From: Ochromonas danica
Taxonomy: Eukaryota > Sar > Chrysophyceae > Chromulinales > Chromulinaceae
Length of the DNA: 64,000 nt
Reading direction: 5' to 3'
Assembly: GCA_015146655.1 (NCBI GenBank)
Contig: VKHL01000030.1
Coordinates: 62,001-126,000 of the forward strand
Shown here: positions 10,045 to 19,962 of the stretch, piece after piece
Layout of the letters: each line of letters starts with the position of its first letter
Numbering within the stretch: the first letter of the stretch is position 1
Program-made: the position numbers and the translations under genes
Notes under the pieces: generated by a model
The model's input: only the letters and a program-made list of their open reading frames with translations
Told to the model about the DNA's origin: nothing
Database searches by the model: none

Positions 10045-10941
10045 GTCTTCCACAAGGAGGGGAGGAAGGAAGGGAGATAGATGGAAATGGAAATGATTCT
10101 CGGAGATGTCTCTGACTGTTGTGGTGGCAGTGGCTCAGGGAGGTGTTCCGTCAAGGCAGCGGAGAAGACAGGAACAGCAACTTGCTTCTGCTAGAAACGC
10201 GTTTCTGACTTCGCCGAGATGGTGCAGAAGATTTTCAAAGAAAGGTGGTGAGTGAACAGCAGATACTCGTACTGTATCATCCATTAATTAGTTCCTTTGT
10301 CATCCGTTCAATGAAAGTAAATTGTGTAGAGCATATAATGACCTTGTCTAATAAGAAAATGATTATAATCTAATAATCGATTCGTCATGCATTATTCGTC
10401 ATTCATAAAGTGAATTAGATAAATCAATGATCATAAATCGACGATATAGAAATTGCCATTGAAATGACTAGCTAAATTTAATAGCTAGCTAAATAGCCAA
10501 AACCGACGATCCTGCAGTGCATTTGCAGTGGACTAGTCGTTGGTCATGTTGGACAAGAAGTCAAGGAATATTCTCCTCATCGCGTTCTTCAAGCCGTTTC
10601 TTTGTCTAACTGTCGTTTTTTCCCAATCCCCTTTTCTCTCAGCCTCCCATCTGGGCCACCCGGTTCCGGGACGAGTCAGTCCCGTCAAGATTTCTGCAAT
10701 CAACCGAAATTTGGTCAAGCCAAAAAGCCGACTTTTGGATTTCCAACCCCCACCACCTTCTTCCAGATGTCCAACACGCCCAGTTGCCGTTCATCTTGCA
10801 CGCGGTGTGTTGTGTCCGCGTCCGCCCCTCACAGCCCTCACTGGCCGACTGCACCGGCGGTCACAATTGAATCAACTCCTTTGCCTTCGTGCTTTACTAC
10901 CAGTACTTTCGCCAGCTTTACCGTCCGTATAGCGACTGTTA
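10045..10941. other. Divergent promoter and leader region between HADHA and ornithine decarboxylase
   Basis: This 897-bp stretch has no supported gene. About 10260-10520 is AT-rich. From about 10540 the sequence becomes C-rich and probably forms the ODC leader. The leader would hold an ATG-initiated upstream frame (10767-10958) that overlaps the ODC start in another frame, and a 6-bp perfect stem at 10667-10684. No introns or conserved peptides were recognised. Confidence 0.5.
10667..10684. promoter_or_regulatory. Short inverted repeat upstream of ODC
   Basis: CGGGAC and GTCCCG flank a 6-nt loop (GAGTCA). If transcribed, this forms a GC-rich hairpin in the ODC leader; as DNA, the loop resembles a TGACTC-type bZIP site. 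A function is not shown. Confidence 0.25.
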
Positions 10942-12441
10942 ATGGAAGAGGGAAATGATCGCCAAAGACACTGCTTTGAAGTAGGTTCCGTCGAATTTTT
11001 GACGGACAACAATAGACTTAAAGATGAGTATGGATTTTCCAATCTCATCAACAAACTTTCTCTGGGAACTGATGCCTCTTATTACTCTGATGGAGAAACT
11101 TCGGGATCTGACCTCTCTGGGTCCAGCCTGAAGGAATCCAAGAGTGGCTCCTCTGTCCTAGGCCCTGCTCCTGATGAGCAATATTCGTCCGAACTGGGCG
11201 TTGAGGTCTACGACTTAGCCGATTACGGAAATGTTCCTCAGTTTATTAATCATCGCATTCAGTCAGGAATGGAGAGTGCTTCTTTCTTGGTGACCAACTT
11301 AGCTACTGTCATCAGACAACTCCAGCAATGGAGAGCTGAGCTGCCAATGGTCGAGCCTTTCTACGCAGTCAAATGCAACCCTGATCCTGTGATTTTGAGA
11401 CTCCTGTCTTCATTGGGATGCAACTTTGACTGTGCCACTATGGGCGAAATCGATCTTGTGCTTAATGGTCTGGGTGAAGACCTTTCTTTTGCTCCTCAAG
11501 AGAAGGCAACCAAATCGATTGTTTATGCCAATCCTGCTAAGATGAAGCACATGCTTGACTATGCCGTTCAAAATGGCGTCAGCATGACAGTCTTCGATGG
11601 TGAAGATGAGCTTTACAAGATTGCTGAAGTGGAAGGTCATGAGAAGCTTCAGCTTCTTCTTCGTCTAACCACTGATGACAAGGCCTCCGTTTGCCAGTTT
11701 TCCAAGAAATTTGGATGCCCTGTTGACGATGCTCCTGAACTCTTGAGAGTTGCTAAGAAGCTAAATTTGAACGTCGCAGGTGTTTCTTTCCACGTTGGTT
11801 CTGGCTGTGGTGATGCTCAAGCTTATGTTACTGCTATTAATCATGCTCGTCGCGTGTTCGATGCTGCTGAAAAGATGGGAATGGCACCACTCCACATTGT
11901 TGATCTTGGTGGTGGATTCCCTGGTGATACTGGAGGATATGGTGGTGAAGGAATGCCTACTTTCCAGGATATCGCTTCTGCTATTCGTACCGGTATTGAT
12001 CATTTCTTTGAGAATTTCTCTCATCCTGTTGAGAGCGTGAGATTCATCGCTGAGCCTGGAAGATACTTCGTGTCTGCTTCCACTACGATTGTTACTAAGG
12101 TTTACTCTCGTAAGGGTGGGCACAACAAGTACCAAGCTCTGTATGTCGATGATGGTGTCTACGGTTCTTTTAATAATGTTGTGTATGATCATGCAACTCC
12201 AGTGCCTCAGCGCTTGTCCTCTGTGCTTTCTGGTGCTGCTGAGGAGTTGATTCCATCTGCGGTGTTTGGACCCACCTGTGATGGCTTGGATCAGATGTGC
12301 AAGCAAGATTCTACTTGTCTTCCCCGTTGTGAAGTCGGTGATTGGCTCATTTGGGATAACATGGGAGCTTATACCCATACTGCTTCCTATGTTTTCAATG
12401 GCTACACCCACATCCCAACTAAGTGTTACTGCTTCCTTTGA
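10942..12441 (+). CDS. ODC1: Ornithine decarboxylase
   Basis: The single exon encodes 499 aa. A serine-rich N-terminal extension of about 85 residues precedes the fold. The PLP-dependent alanine-racemase-like barrel is clear: PFYAVKCN carries the PLP lysine (about residue 144), followed by FDCATMGEI, HVGSGCGDA, DLGGGFPG, EPGRYFVSAS and YVDDGVYGSFN. FGPTCDGLD carries the catalytic Cys (about 446), and GAYTHTASYVFNGY closes the fold. It converts ornithine to putrescine, the entry step of polyamine synthesis, in the cytosol as a dimer. The upstream frame and hairpin in the leader may tune its translation, as for other ODC genes; that is inference. Confidence 0.95.
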   Translation: MEEGNDRQRHCFEVGSVEFLTDNNRLKDEYGFSNLINKLSLGTDASYYSDGETSGSDLSGSSLKESKSGSSVLGPAPDEQYSSELGVEVYDLADYGNVPQFINHRIQSGMESASFLVTNLATVIRQLQQWRAELPMVEPFYAVKCNPDPVILRLLSSLGCNFDCATMGEIDLVLNGLGEDLSFAPQEKATKSIVYANPAKMKHMLDYAVQNGVSMTVFDGEDELYKIAEVEGHEKLQLLLRLTTDDKASVCQFSKKFGCPVDDAPELLRVAKKLNLNVAGVSFHVGSGCGDAQAYVTAINHARRVFDAAEKMGMAPLHIVDLGGGFPGDTGGYGGEGMPTFQDIASAIRTGIDHFFENFSHPVESVRFIAEPGRYFVSASTTIVTKVYSRKGGHNKYQALYVDDGVYGSFNNVVYDHATPVPQRLSSVLSGAAEELIPSAVFGPTCDGLDQMCKQDSTCLPRCEVGDWLIWDNMGAYTHTASYVFNGYTHIPTKCYCFL

Positions 12442-12606
12442 TAAATACCAGCTGAGCTTTTGACACGCTTATCAGTTAACAATACGCGTAAACTAAGATG
12501 AAAACGAGCACTCCAAATTAATTAAAGTAGCTTTCGTATTCATTCCATCATCGTTATCTATATACATCAGAGAACTGTAGTAACCTTCTGGGTTCAGCAG
12601 GTTTGT

Positions 12607-13353
12607 TTACTTCTTCGCTTTCTTCTTGTCTCCTTTCTTCTTCTTTTTCTTGATCTCAGGTAAAGTAAAGCCGGGAATACGTGTTCGTTGGAGAGCGAGC
12701 AGCTCCATTGCCGTGGCCGAGTGACTGGCAGGGAGCTGGAGGTCCTGAATGAGATGTGTGTGATTGTGGCGATAAGCCCAAAAGGACGCGTTATTGCCAA
12801 AATTGTCCACGATGGTGACATCAGCACCAGCACGAAGGAGAAAGCGAGCACATTGAGTATAGTCATGCTTACAGCAGAGCATGAGGGCAGTCTCCCCAAT
12901 GGTAGAATCTGCCTTGACATTTGGATTACCACCAGCTTGAAGAAGACATGCTAGTCCATTGACATCATTATTAACACATGCTAGATGAATAGCAGTATAT
13001 CCTCCAAGAAGAGAAGTTTCTCGTTGATTGAGATCAATAGTGCCCAGTTGTAATAATTCTTGTAAAGCAAGCATATCTTTTGCTTTTATAGCAAGATGTA
13101 ATAAAGTACTATGATCTGTATTGACTTTCTTTACATCTCTACTATAGTTATAATGTGTAATGAGACGTTGAAAAGAGTTAATATCATGTGTGATAATAGT
13201 TGATTGAAGTGTTGATAAGCGTACATCAGGTGCGATAGGAGGTAATCGCAAGGATTCTACATAGGCAGGGTTGATAATACCTGTTGTACTACTGCTATTA
13301 CCCTCCTTCTTGACTTTCTTCTTCTTCCCTCCTTTCTTAGATTTCACTGCCAT
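12607..13353 (-). CDS. Ankyrin-repeat protein with lysine-rich ends
   Basis: The 248-aa single-exon protein has four to five ankyrin repeats at about residues 45-220 (for example STLLHLAIKAKDMLALQELL, YTAIHLACVNNDVNGLACLL, ETALMLCCKHDYTQCARFLL). Both ends are almost pure lysine clusters (KSKKGGKKKKVKK at the start, KKKKKKGDKKKAKK at the end). Such tails suit nuclear or nucleolar retention or RNA/ribosome contact. The protein is a scaffold; its partner is unknown. It shares a 670-bp divergent upstream region with the RING gene. Confidence 0.75.
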   Translation of the reverse strand: MAVKSKKGGKKKKVKKEGNSSSTTGIINPAYVESLRLPPIAPDVRLSTLQSTIITHDINSFQRLITHYNYSRDVKKVNTDHSTLLHLAIKAKDMLALQELLQLGTIDLNQRETSLLGGYTAIHLACVNNDVNGLACLLQAGGNPNVKADSTIGETALMLCCKHDYTQCARFLLRAGADVTIVDNFGNNASFWAYRHNHTHLIQDLQLPASHSATAMELLALQRTRIPGFTLPEIKKKKKKGDKKKAKK

Positions 13354-14026
13354 CTTCTATATCTTCCCTCTCTTCTCGTAGTGTGGTATCGCAATTAACA
13401 ATCACAATATTGACCATCAATTTCAGCAGCAGATCACCGATAAAACAGGCACTGCACCAGCTGCAGCTAGAGATGTGAAACGGCCGAAAAGCGGGTTGAA
13501 ATCTCCAGATATTTCCAGAATCTAGGAATCTAGAGGTGATATTGAACGTTGTTGTTGGTCTGCCTCTGCAGAAGAAGAAGAATCACAAGAAATTAACAAT
13601 TGGTCTAGTCTATCCTATTCTCTCTTATTAATAATAAAATAAATCATTTATTTTATTAACTATTAACAAAAACAAGGAGAAAGAAGAAAGAGATAGAATT
13701 TTCTTATCTGATTCCTATTTATTCCTGTAGATTAACAAACATATCATACTAGTTGACAATTCCACTAACACCACACTCTGTTGTGTTTCATCTCATTGAG
13801 TCTTCGCCATTCCATTGATTCACTGACTGATTGACTAATTGATTCATTGATTCTGTCACCAAATAAAGAGAGACTCTGTCATATTAGACTCTCTCTTTCT
13901 TCGTGTGATTGTTTTCTTTTAGTGATTAGAAAGAACAAGCTAATTAGTGGTTATTATAGCTGCTAGTCTATTATAGTATTATTCTGTGCCTTTATATCGT
14001 ATAGTGCTATCATCATCATCATCATC
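13354..14026. other. Divergent upstream region of the ankyrin and RING genes
   Basis: This 673-bp non-coding stretch is AT-rich from 13600 to 13980, with short purine and pyrimidine runs and ATTGATT-like repeats near 13815-13850. No gene or structured RNA was recognised. Confidence 0.5.
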
Positions 14027-15438
14027 ATGGGAGGAACAATTGCTGTCTTTACTCGTCCTGCTGTTAATAACAAAGCTACGATTCGTACTATGCACACACA
14101 AAATGGTGAACAACAACATCAACATCCACCACATCACAATCTGGCAAGTGCCCTTTCTGCCACTACCATCTCGGTATGTGACTTCTCTCTCTCTCTCTTC
14201 TCTCTCTAGTCTTGTGTTGTACTCACCTTGTTGTTTGGTTGGAATAGAGGGATTTTCAATCTGTTCATGGCCATCCTTCCGCTCTTGCTCCACCTCTATC
14301 TAGCATCGCCACTACGACTGGAATCACTTCCCCTGGTGGCTATGGTTTTGATAGTGGTAGTGGGACGGCTAGTCCAACCACCATGTTGGATCGGGTACCA
14401 TCTTTACCGGTTAGTCCTGCGTTACAATGTCCACAGGATACAACCCCACGAGAAGATAGCAGTTTTAAGAATGCAATTCCATACACTCCTAAGGGAGAAG
14501 AAGCAGATATCTTTCGTTATTATTGCCCACTTTGTATGCAGTATTTTCAACTAATTCTACGTACACCATGTTGCAAGAACTATATCTGCTTATCATGTAC
14601 TCGAGATTGGTTACAATCAAAACATATTGAGCATTTAATACCTATTGATAACTTCGGAGATCATTATGCCTTGGATGATATTCATTGTCCACATTGTACT
14701 TCCAAAGGATTTCATCCTGTACGTGTCTCTCATCGTGAAGCAGTGAGAGATTATTCTCAAACACCTTGTCACAATTCCCAGTTAACATCTCCATTAAGAA
14801 TTGGAGAATCTTTTGAAGATATGAAGCGCAAAATGCTGCCTTATCGTATACCAGGTGAAACCTCTGTTGCAGGCATTGCTATGGCCGAGAGCCCCGATAC
14901 AGACACTTCTTGTGAGCTAGAGCATGGATCCTCTGACCTTACCGTCTTATCGCCCCGTACTACCACAGCAAATGATGTGGTTTCTCAACTCAATGCCACA
15001 CCTATGTTACAAGTAACGAGAGATTGTGAAGCAAAAGATAGTGACCCACCCACCTCTGCCTCCGCAAAGTCTTGTGCATTGGATGAATTAGTGTCAGGAA
15101 GGAGATATCAACGTGGTGATGATAGCGATGACACTCAACGTCTTGCAGGATTTACCTCCACGCCTCATGCTAAGAGAAAGACATCAAGCAGCAGTTGTGA
15201 TGAAGACAGTGTACCTTCTCTTCTAGCTGATGGGAAAGGCTCGAATGATGACCTGTTGAGCGACAATCTGTCTGATGTTGACGATGAATTGGAAGAGACG
15301 GCTGCTGAGAGCACAAGCATGATCTTTGCTCAGCTTGTCTGCGCTGGATGCTCTCAACACCATCGACTAGCTGAGCAAGTTGTGGGTGACATCTTCCAAC
15401 GGGCTCTTCTTCCTCGTGAAGTTCTGTCGCAGCAGTAG
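14027..15438 (+). CDS. RING-finger protein (SIP5-like), putatively N-myristoylated
   Basis: Exon 1 is 14027-14173, the intron is 14174-14247 (74 nt, GTATGT..AATAG) and exon 2 is 14248-15438; the product is 445 aa. The start MGGTIAVF has Gly at position 2, a possible myristoylation site. A Cys-rich zinc finger lies at about residues 135-205: YYCPLCMQYF, then TPCCKNYICLSC, then IHCPHC, a C-x2-C...CC...C-x2-C...C-x2-C RING-like pattern close to that of yeast SIP5 and plant relatives. The rest is low-complexity, rich in Ser and Asp. It is probably a membrane-tethered ubiquitin ligase or adaptor. The exon-exon junction keeps the frame, and the second exon alone would lack the N-terminal Gly. Confidence 0.7.
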
Positions 15439-15642
15439 ACCCTATGATATACTTGGGCCGTTGATGCCGTTCTGTCCATATTGTGCATTCCTACTCGCGC
15501 TTGTGCCCGTTGTAGTTCTCTAGGTTGACTATATCTTGTGTCGGTTAGGTGGTGGTGTTTTTCTTCTTTTTCCTGCATCCCCTTCATGTGAATGTTCATT
15601 GTTTAATGTTAACTCATCAGCTACTTCTATATTTCCGTTACA

Positions 15643-17704
15643 CTATTCCGCGATTTTCGCCGTTGTGTCCTTTTGCATGGCAAGGAGTTTCTCAAGATCT
15701 GCTTGTAGTATCTTGTCCTGAGGATCGAGGCGGCAAGCATGCTTGTAAGCATTTATGGCCTGATCAAAGCGCTCTAGTTGAGTGAGTGCCACGGCTTGTC
15801 TCACAAGTGTCCGCAACAGCCACTGTTTGCGCTTTGGGCTATCTTTAGGTGGCAAGATCGAAGATAGCATGCTTGCCGCACCCTCCGAAGCCATTCCAGC
15901 CGGCCGAACATACCCAGGCTTGGAGTTATCATCATAGGTGAGAAGATTCACAGCGAGTTGACAATCTTCCACAGCTCCGTGAAGATCACCCAATGCTATC
16001 TTACAAGCTGAGCGATTGGAAAGAGAGCTTACATGGATAGGAAGTACAGCAAGAGCTTCATCATATTTACTGCGAGCTTCTAATAGCTGATGCTCACCTA
16101 CTAAGCGATCTCCTTCCTTTTTGGCATTTTCCACGGAACATAACAGTTTTAGTCGTTCAATATCACTTTGAATAGAGTTCAACGAGATATTCCCCAAACT
16201 AGACACCGTATTTCCATCCAACAATTGAAATTTTGTTTGTGCTTGAACATAGTCAGTTAGAGACTCAGTAAACAGTCCCAATTGGCACAGAGCAGCTCCT
16301 CGCCGACATAAGGCTTTGACTAGACTGGAGAGTAATTTCATACGCTCTTGTCGAGCAGGTTCTTCCTCCTGTTCTTTCTCTTTACCCTGTGTGTTAGATT
16401 GTGTTGAACGAGTTAAGGTAGATAGTGTAGATAACGTTTGTTCAATGGTTTTGTCACAATCTGCTTTGCATTGTAGATAGTGACCCATTTTCAGATAGCA
16501 AGCGGCTCTGTTCGCATAGCAAGCAGTGAAGTTACTATCGAGATCAATAGCAGCGCTGTAAGCATTTAATGCTGATTGACTATCTCCAGCGCGAAAGAAA
16601 TCATCACCTTTCGCCTTAAGCCATAACGGATCCCCCTCAGTGATATCTACACCATTCCCACGTTTCAAGTTCTGTCCTAAGACACCATGTTTCTTCAAGT
16701 GTTGACGATTCTTGGCAATCCAATCTTCTTCTTCTGCTAACTTGCTTTCTCTCTTGGGAGTCGGAAAAAGGCGTTGACTGAAGGAAATGGAGACTTTACT
16801 TGTTGTCCCTTCTGCAACTTGACGAGGAGGTGGGACATAGCGAATATCTTCTTCCTCCTCCTCTCTTAGATCTTCCTCAACTATTTCTTTTCTTTCAAAC
16901 TTATTAGCATTTCTCTCTTTAACAGACTCATCTTCATCATCAATATCCTCATCTCGCAATAGAGCTTCGATGTCTTCATCCGTAAAGACACCCTTTTGTT
17001 TCACATTGAACGTCGTCGTCGATGATGACGACGATGACGACGATGAAGAAGCAGGCACAGAAGGAATGGCAACAGGATCAGCATGAGGAACAGCAGCACT
17101 CGCACCTGAAGGAAGGGATGACGGAGTTAACTTGGCTAAGGTATCGTAAAGATCTTTCTCAGCTTCTTGCTTCTCTTCCTGTTGCTTTTGTTCGAGTGTG
17201 GATCGCACTTCTTCGTCCAAAGCCATTTGTTTGCGTAATGATTTCTTCTCTTCAGCGATACGACGATCCACTCGCTTGACTGATAGTTCTTCTTGAGTTG
17301 TGCTTTGACTGGCTTGAGCTTCTTTGCGAACAGCCTGACGAGATTCTTTGTCCAGATCTGCTTCGCATTGGCCCCAAATAGCTGGAGAGGCTTTGTGTAA
17401 GGTAATGCTCAGAATACCATTCTTCACTGTAGCAGAATTGTGTTGTTGCTGAGAGACCAAAGGTTTGATCTCTCCAAAGAGGACAATGTCCAAGAGATAG
17501 GGATCGAAGTTGACTTTTAGATGTCGTCCACTGACTGTACATGACAATTGCACGCAATCGTCATTATCAACCATTTCTACAGGAAGGAGGAGGATATGCC
17601 TTACCTTCCACATCCACCTTCTTGGCGGAAATGCCTTTCAATGGAATCTGAAAGCGGATCTGATCTAATCGTTCAGACCAGGTATATTCAGCTTGAATTG
17701 GCAT
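15643..17704 (-). CDS. DNAAF4: Dynein axonemal assembly factor 4 (CS domain plus TPRs)
   Basis: Exon 1 is 17704-17605 and exon 2 is 17534-15643, with a 70-nt intron; the product is 663 aa. An alternative acceptor at 17577 would make a 28-nt intron and add 14 residues. I chose the longer intron because it joins KKVDV directly to HLKVNF, as in DNAAF4 homologues. The CS/p23 domain occupies about residues 1-90 (YTWSERLDQI, LKVNFDPYLLDIVL, NGILSITLHK, IWGQ). A charged coiled coil follows, then TPR motifs at about 330-400, 430-460, 500-560 and 610-655. The protein helps preassemble axonemal dynein arms in the cytoplasm with HSP90/HSP70, which implies motile flagella in this organism. Confidence 0.9.
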
Positions 17705-18325
17705 CGCGAAGTCTGGTCAAAGAGATTGAAGTAATGTTAGTTTCTCTCTTTTATCTTATAATACACACTTGCAATAGATACAGTCTGTTACTCTTTAACA
17801 CAATCCCACCTGTCGGAAACTAATAATGCCTGACAAAGAGTATTGAGTATTCAATCAACAAACAATAAAACAAGACCAACAAGCGCGTGAAACGATTTTT
17901 TCATTCCATTCCATTCCATCATTTCCATTTGATTCCACAACCACTCCACCCAATTCCATCCGTCTGATGTGTGTGCGTGTTTCCGGTTTGAGTTTGAAGC
18001 AGTGGGTGTGTGGGTGCGCACGTGATGGGGATGATGTTGAAGAGCAGAGCAGTGAGTGGCAGCCATGCATCCTCATCGCCATCCCCACTGTCATCCTCGT
18101 CCATATCCAAAGAACAATCTCCCCTCCTCTCCTCCACCATTGCTTGACTTGATCTTCTCTCTCATTCACATCCATTCCAACTCCCACTATCATCCCACTC
18201 CATCCACTCACCCAAGATCTTCACTACTGTCTTTCGTTTGATTTCGATTTCGATTTCCTTTTATTTAAATTTCTCCTATTTTTCCTTTCCAGTATTTCTC
18301 ATCTTAGACAACATATTTACTTATC
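17705..18325. other. Divergent upstream region of DNAAF4 and the TPR gene
   Basis: This 621-bp region contains a short CCATT pentamer run near 17903-17930 and T/C-rich sequence just before the 18326 start. No gene was seen; the open frames here overlap on both strands and have no recognisable content. Confidence 0.5.
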
Positions 18326-19165
18326 ATGGGTGGTGGTGCGAGTAAAGTTTGCTGCTCTTCTTCTACGTCTTCCAAGAGCGTTGCTGTGGGAAGAACCTTG
18401 TCTTTGACAGAAGCTAAAGAAGCTGGCCAGCGCTTCTTTGAAAAGGGTGACTTGATTAAGTCTGAAGAGTACTTCCTCATGGCTCTGGACACGTTGAAAG
18501 TTGTCTATGGGGAAGACCATGTGGAGACTTTGGCTGTCCTCAACTCCTTGGGCCTAATTTACTGTATGCAAGGCCATTTAGAGGAAGCAGAGCATCTTCA
18601 ACTACAGGTTCTAGGGCATTATTGCCATCTCCTGGGATCGAAGCATCCTTTAGCATTGGAGGCTCAGCATAATCTTGGACTCACTTTTTTCCGAGATCGT
18701 CGCTTTATCGAGGCAGCTGAGCAATTGAAAAGCTGCTATCATGGCCGTGTGGCTGTATTGGGAAGTAGTCATCCTGATACACTGGCTTCTGTCCAGTACT
18801 TGTCAATGTCTTTCATCGAGATGGGACGCTTTGAGGAAGCTGAAGTTACATTAAGGGGTTGCCTCTCCAAGCAGCGCTTCCTTCTTGGTCCGGATCATCA
18901 TCTGGTGGTTTCCTTGTCTCTCTTACAATGCCATGCTTATGAAGCTCTAGGGAGATATAGAGAGGCTGCCACCTTGTGCAGGTCAACATGGCAAGTATGT
19001 TTATTAAACAGTCGTTCTTGCGAACAGACCCAAAAGCCGTGTTCTGATGATAAAAAGATGTTAGATCTGCAAATCCAGTCCAAGTCATATCTTGAATATT
19101 TAGAAGGTCTTTTATTAAGCGGTCCAGCTCATCTAAACTCTCTTCGTTCAAGGCAGGATCAGTGA
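18326..19165 (+). CDS. Kinesin-light-chain-like TPR protein with putative lipid anchor
   Basis: The 279-aa single-exon protein begins MGGGASKVCCSS: Gly2 suits N-myristoylation, and the paired Cys at 9-10 suit palmitoylation. Four TPRs of the kinesin-light-chain type (TPR_10/TPR_12) follow at about residues 28-205. They contain characteristic segments such as GEDHVETLAVLNSLGLIY, GSKHPLALEAQHNLGLTF and GSSHPDTLASVQYLSMSF. The repeats bind peptides or cargo adaptors; the enzyme or motor partner is unknown. The lipid anchor is inferred from the N-terminus only. Confidence 0.75.
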   Translation: MGGGASKVCCSSSTSSKSVAVGRTLSLTEAKEAGQRFFEKGDLIKSEEYFLMALDTLKVVYGEDHVETLAVLNSLGLIYCMQGHLEEAEHLQLQVLGHYCHLLGSKHPLALEAQHNLGLTFFRDRRFIEAAEQLKSCYHGRVAVLGSSHPDTLASVQYLSMSFIEMGRFEEAEVTLRGCLSKQRFLLGPDHHLVVSLSLLQCHAYEALGRYREAATLCRSTWQVCLLNSRSCEQTQKPCSDDKKMLDLQIQSKSYLEYLEGLLLSGPAHLNSLRSRQDQ

Positions 19166-19962
19166 TGATTGTTCTTCGTCTATATTATTTGTATTTTACC
19201 CGTCGATTTCTTCTTGTAAATTCTCTGCGCTTTCTTTAGTGTGTTCAATCGGTTGTTGTGGCTTCGTTTTAGAAAAATGATAGTTCTTGTCTCTCCGTCT
19301 TGACTGTTCTCATGTGTTGAGGGCTATTCAATCATTGATATGTGCTGTTGTTACACCTGCCATCTTGATGATTGTGTTTCCCTCTTGTGTTCTCCTCCTG
19401 TTCCTAAACTATGTTTCTGGGGCAGCGATGTCAGTCCTGTTCAGTAAAAGATACTCATCTGGGTGTCTTCCACTTTTTATTTTCATTTCTTGTCTTTGTT
19501 GCTGTGGGGTCTCGTAGTATTGATGGTTGACCCAAAGGACTATTAGTAGTGTGTCTTTCCCAATCATATTGATGTTTTCCAGTTATCGTTCAGGTACAAT
19601 GCTTGTTCTCGTCTCTCTGACCATGAACGAGCTCTATTCATGTGCCAAGGTTGGCGGTTTCTTACGTGCCTTATTAGTTGTCCTGCTCTTGTTGATCAGC
19701 TCTTGTGTGTTTGTGTCTTTCAAATGAGTCATTCCGTTACATGGCACGTTTTTCTGATGGCTCCAATCATGTTTGCTATTGTTGTTGAAGATTTAGTCTT
19801 TGTCCCTTCTAGTCATTTATGATAAATCCAAACTATCCTTTGATTCAATATCAAATGGTTCGGAGGTTTTTGTAACAAAGACTTAATTAGGGTCAGTCGT
19901 TTGTGACATATTGTTTTGTTCTTATTGTTTAGCACACAGTTCACATTAGCATCCACAATCCG
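19166..19962. other. Long convergent intergenic region
   Basis: This 797-bp stretch lies between the 3' ends of the TPR gene and the S9 peptidase. It is T/G-rich on the plus strand and holds three short hydrophobic open frames (19287-19822) that I regard as chance products of that composition. Poly(A) sites and long 3' UTRs are the likely content. Confidence 0.4.

Noticed and set aside
10540-10932. 130-codon open frame upstream of ODC
   Set aside because: No recognisable domain; it looks like C-rich leader sequence.
19287-19822. Three small hydrophobic open frames
   Set aside because: T/G-rich composition gives hydrophobic codons by chance; no signal of splicing or conservation.
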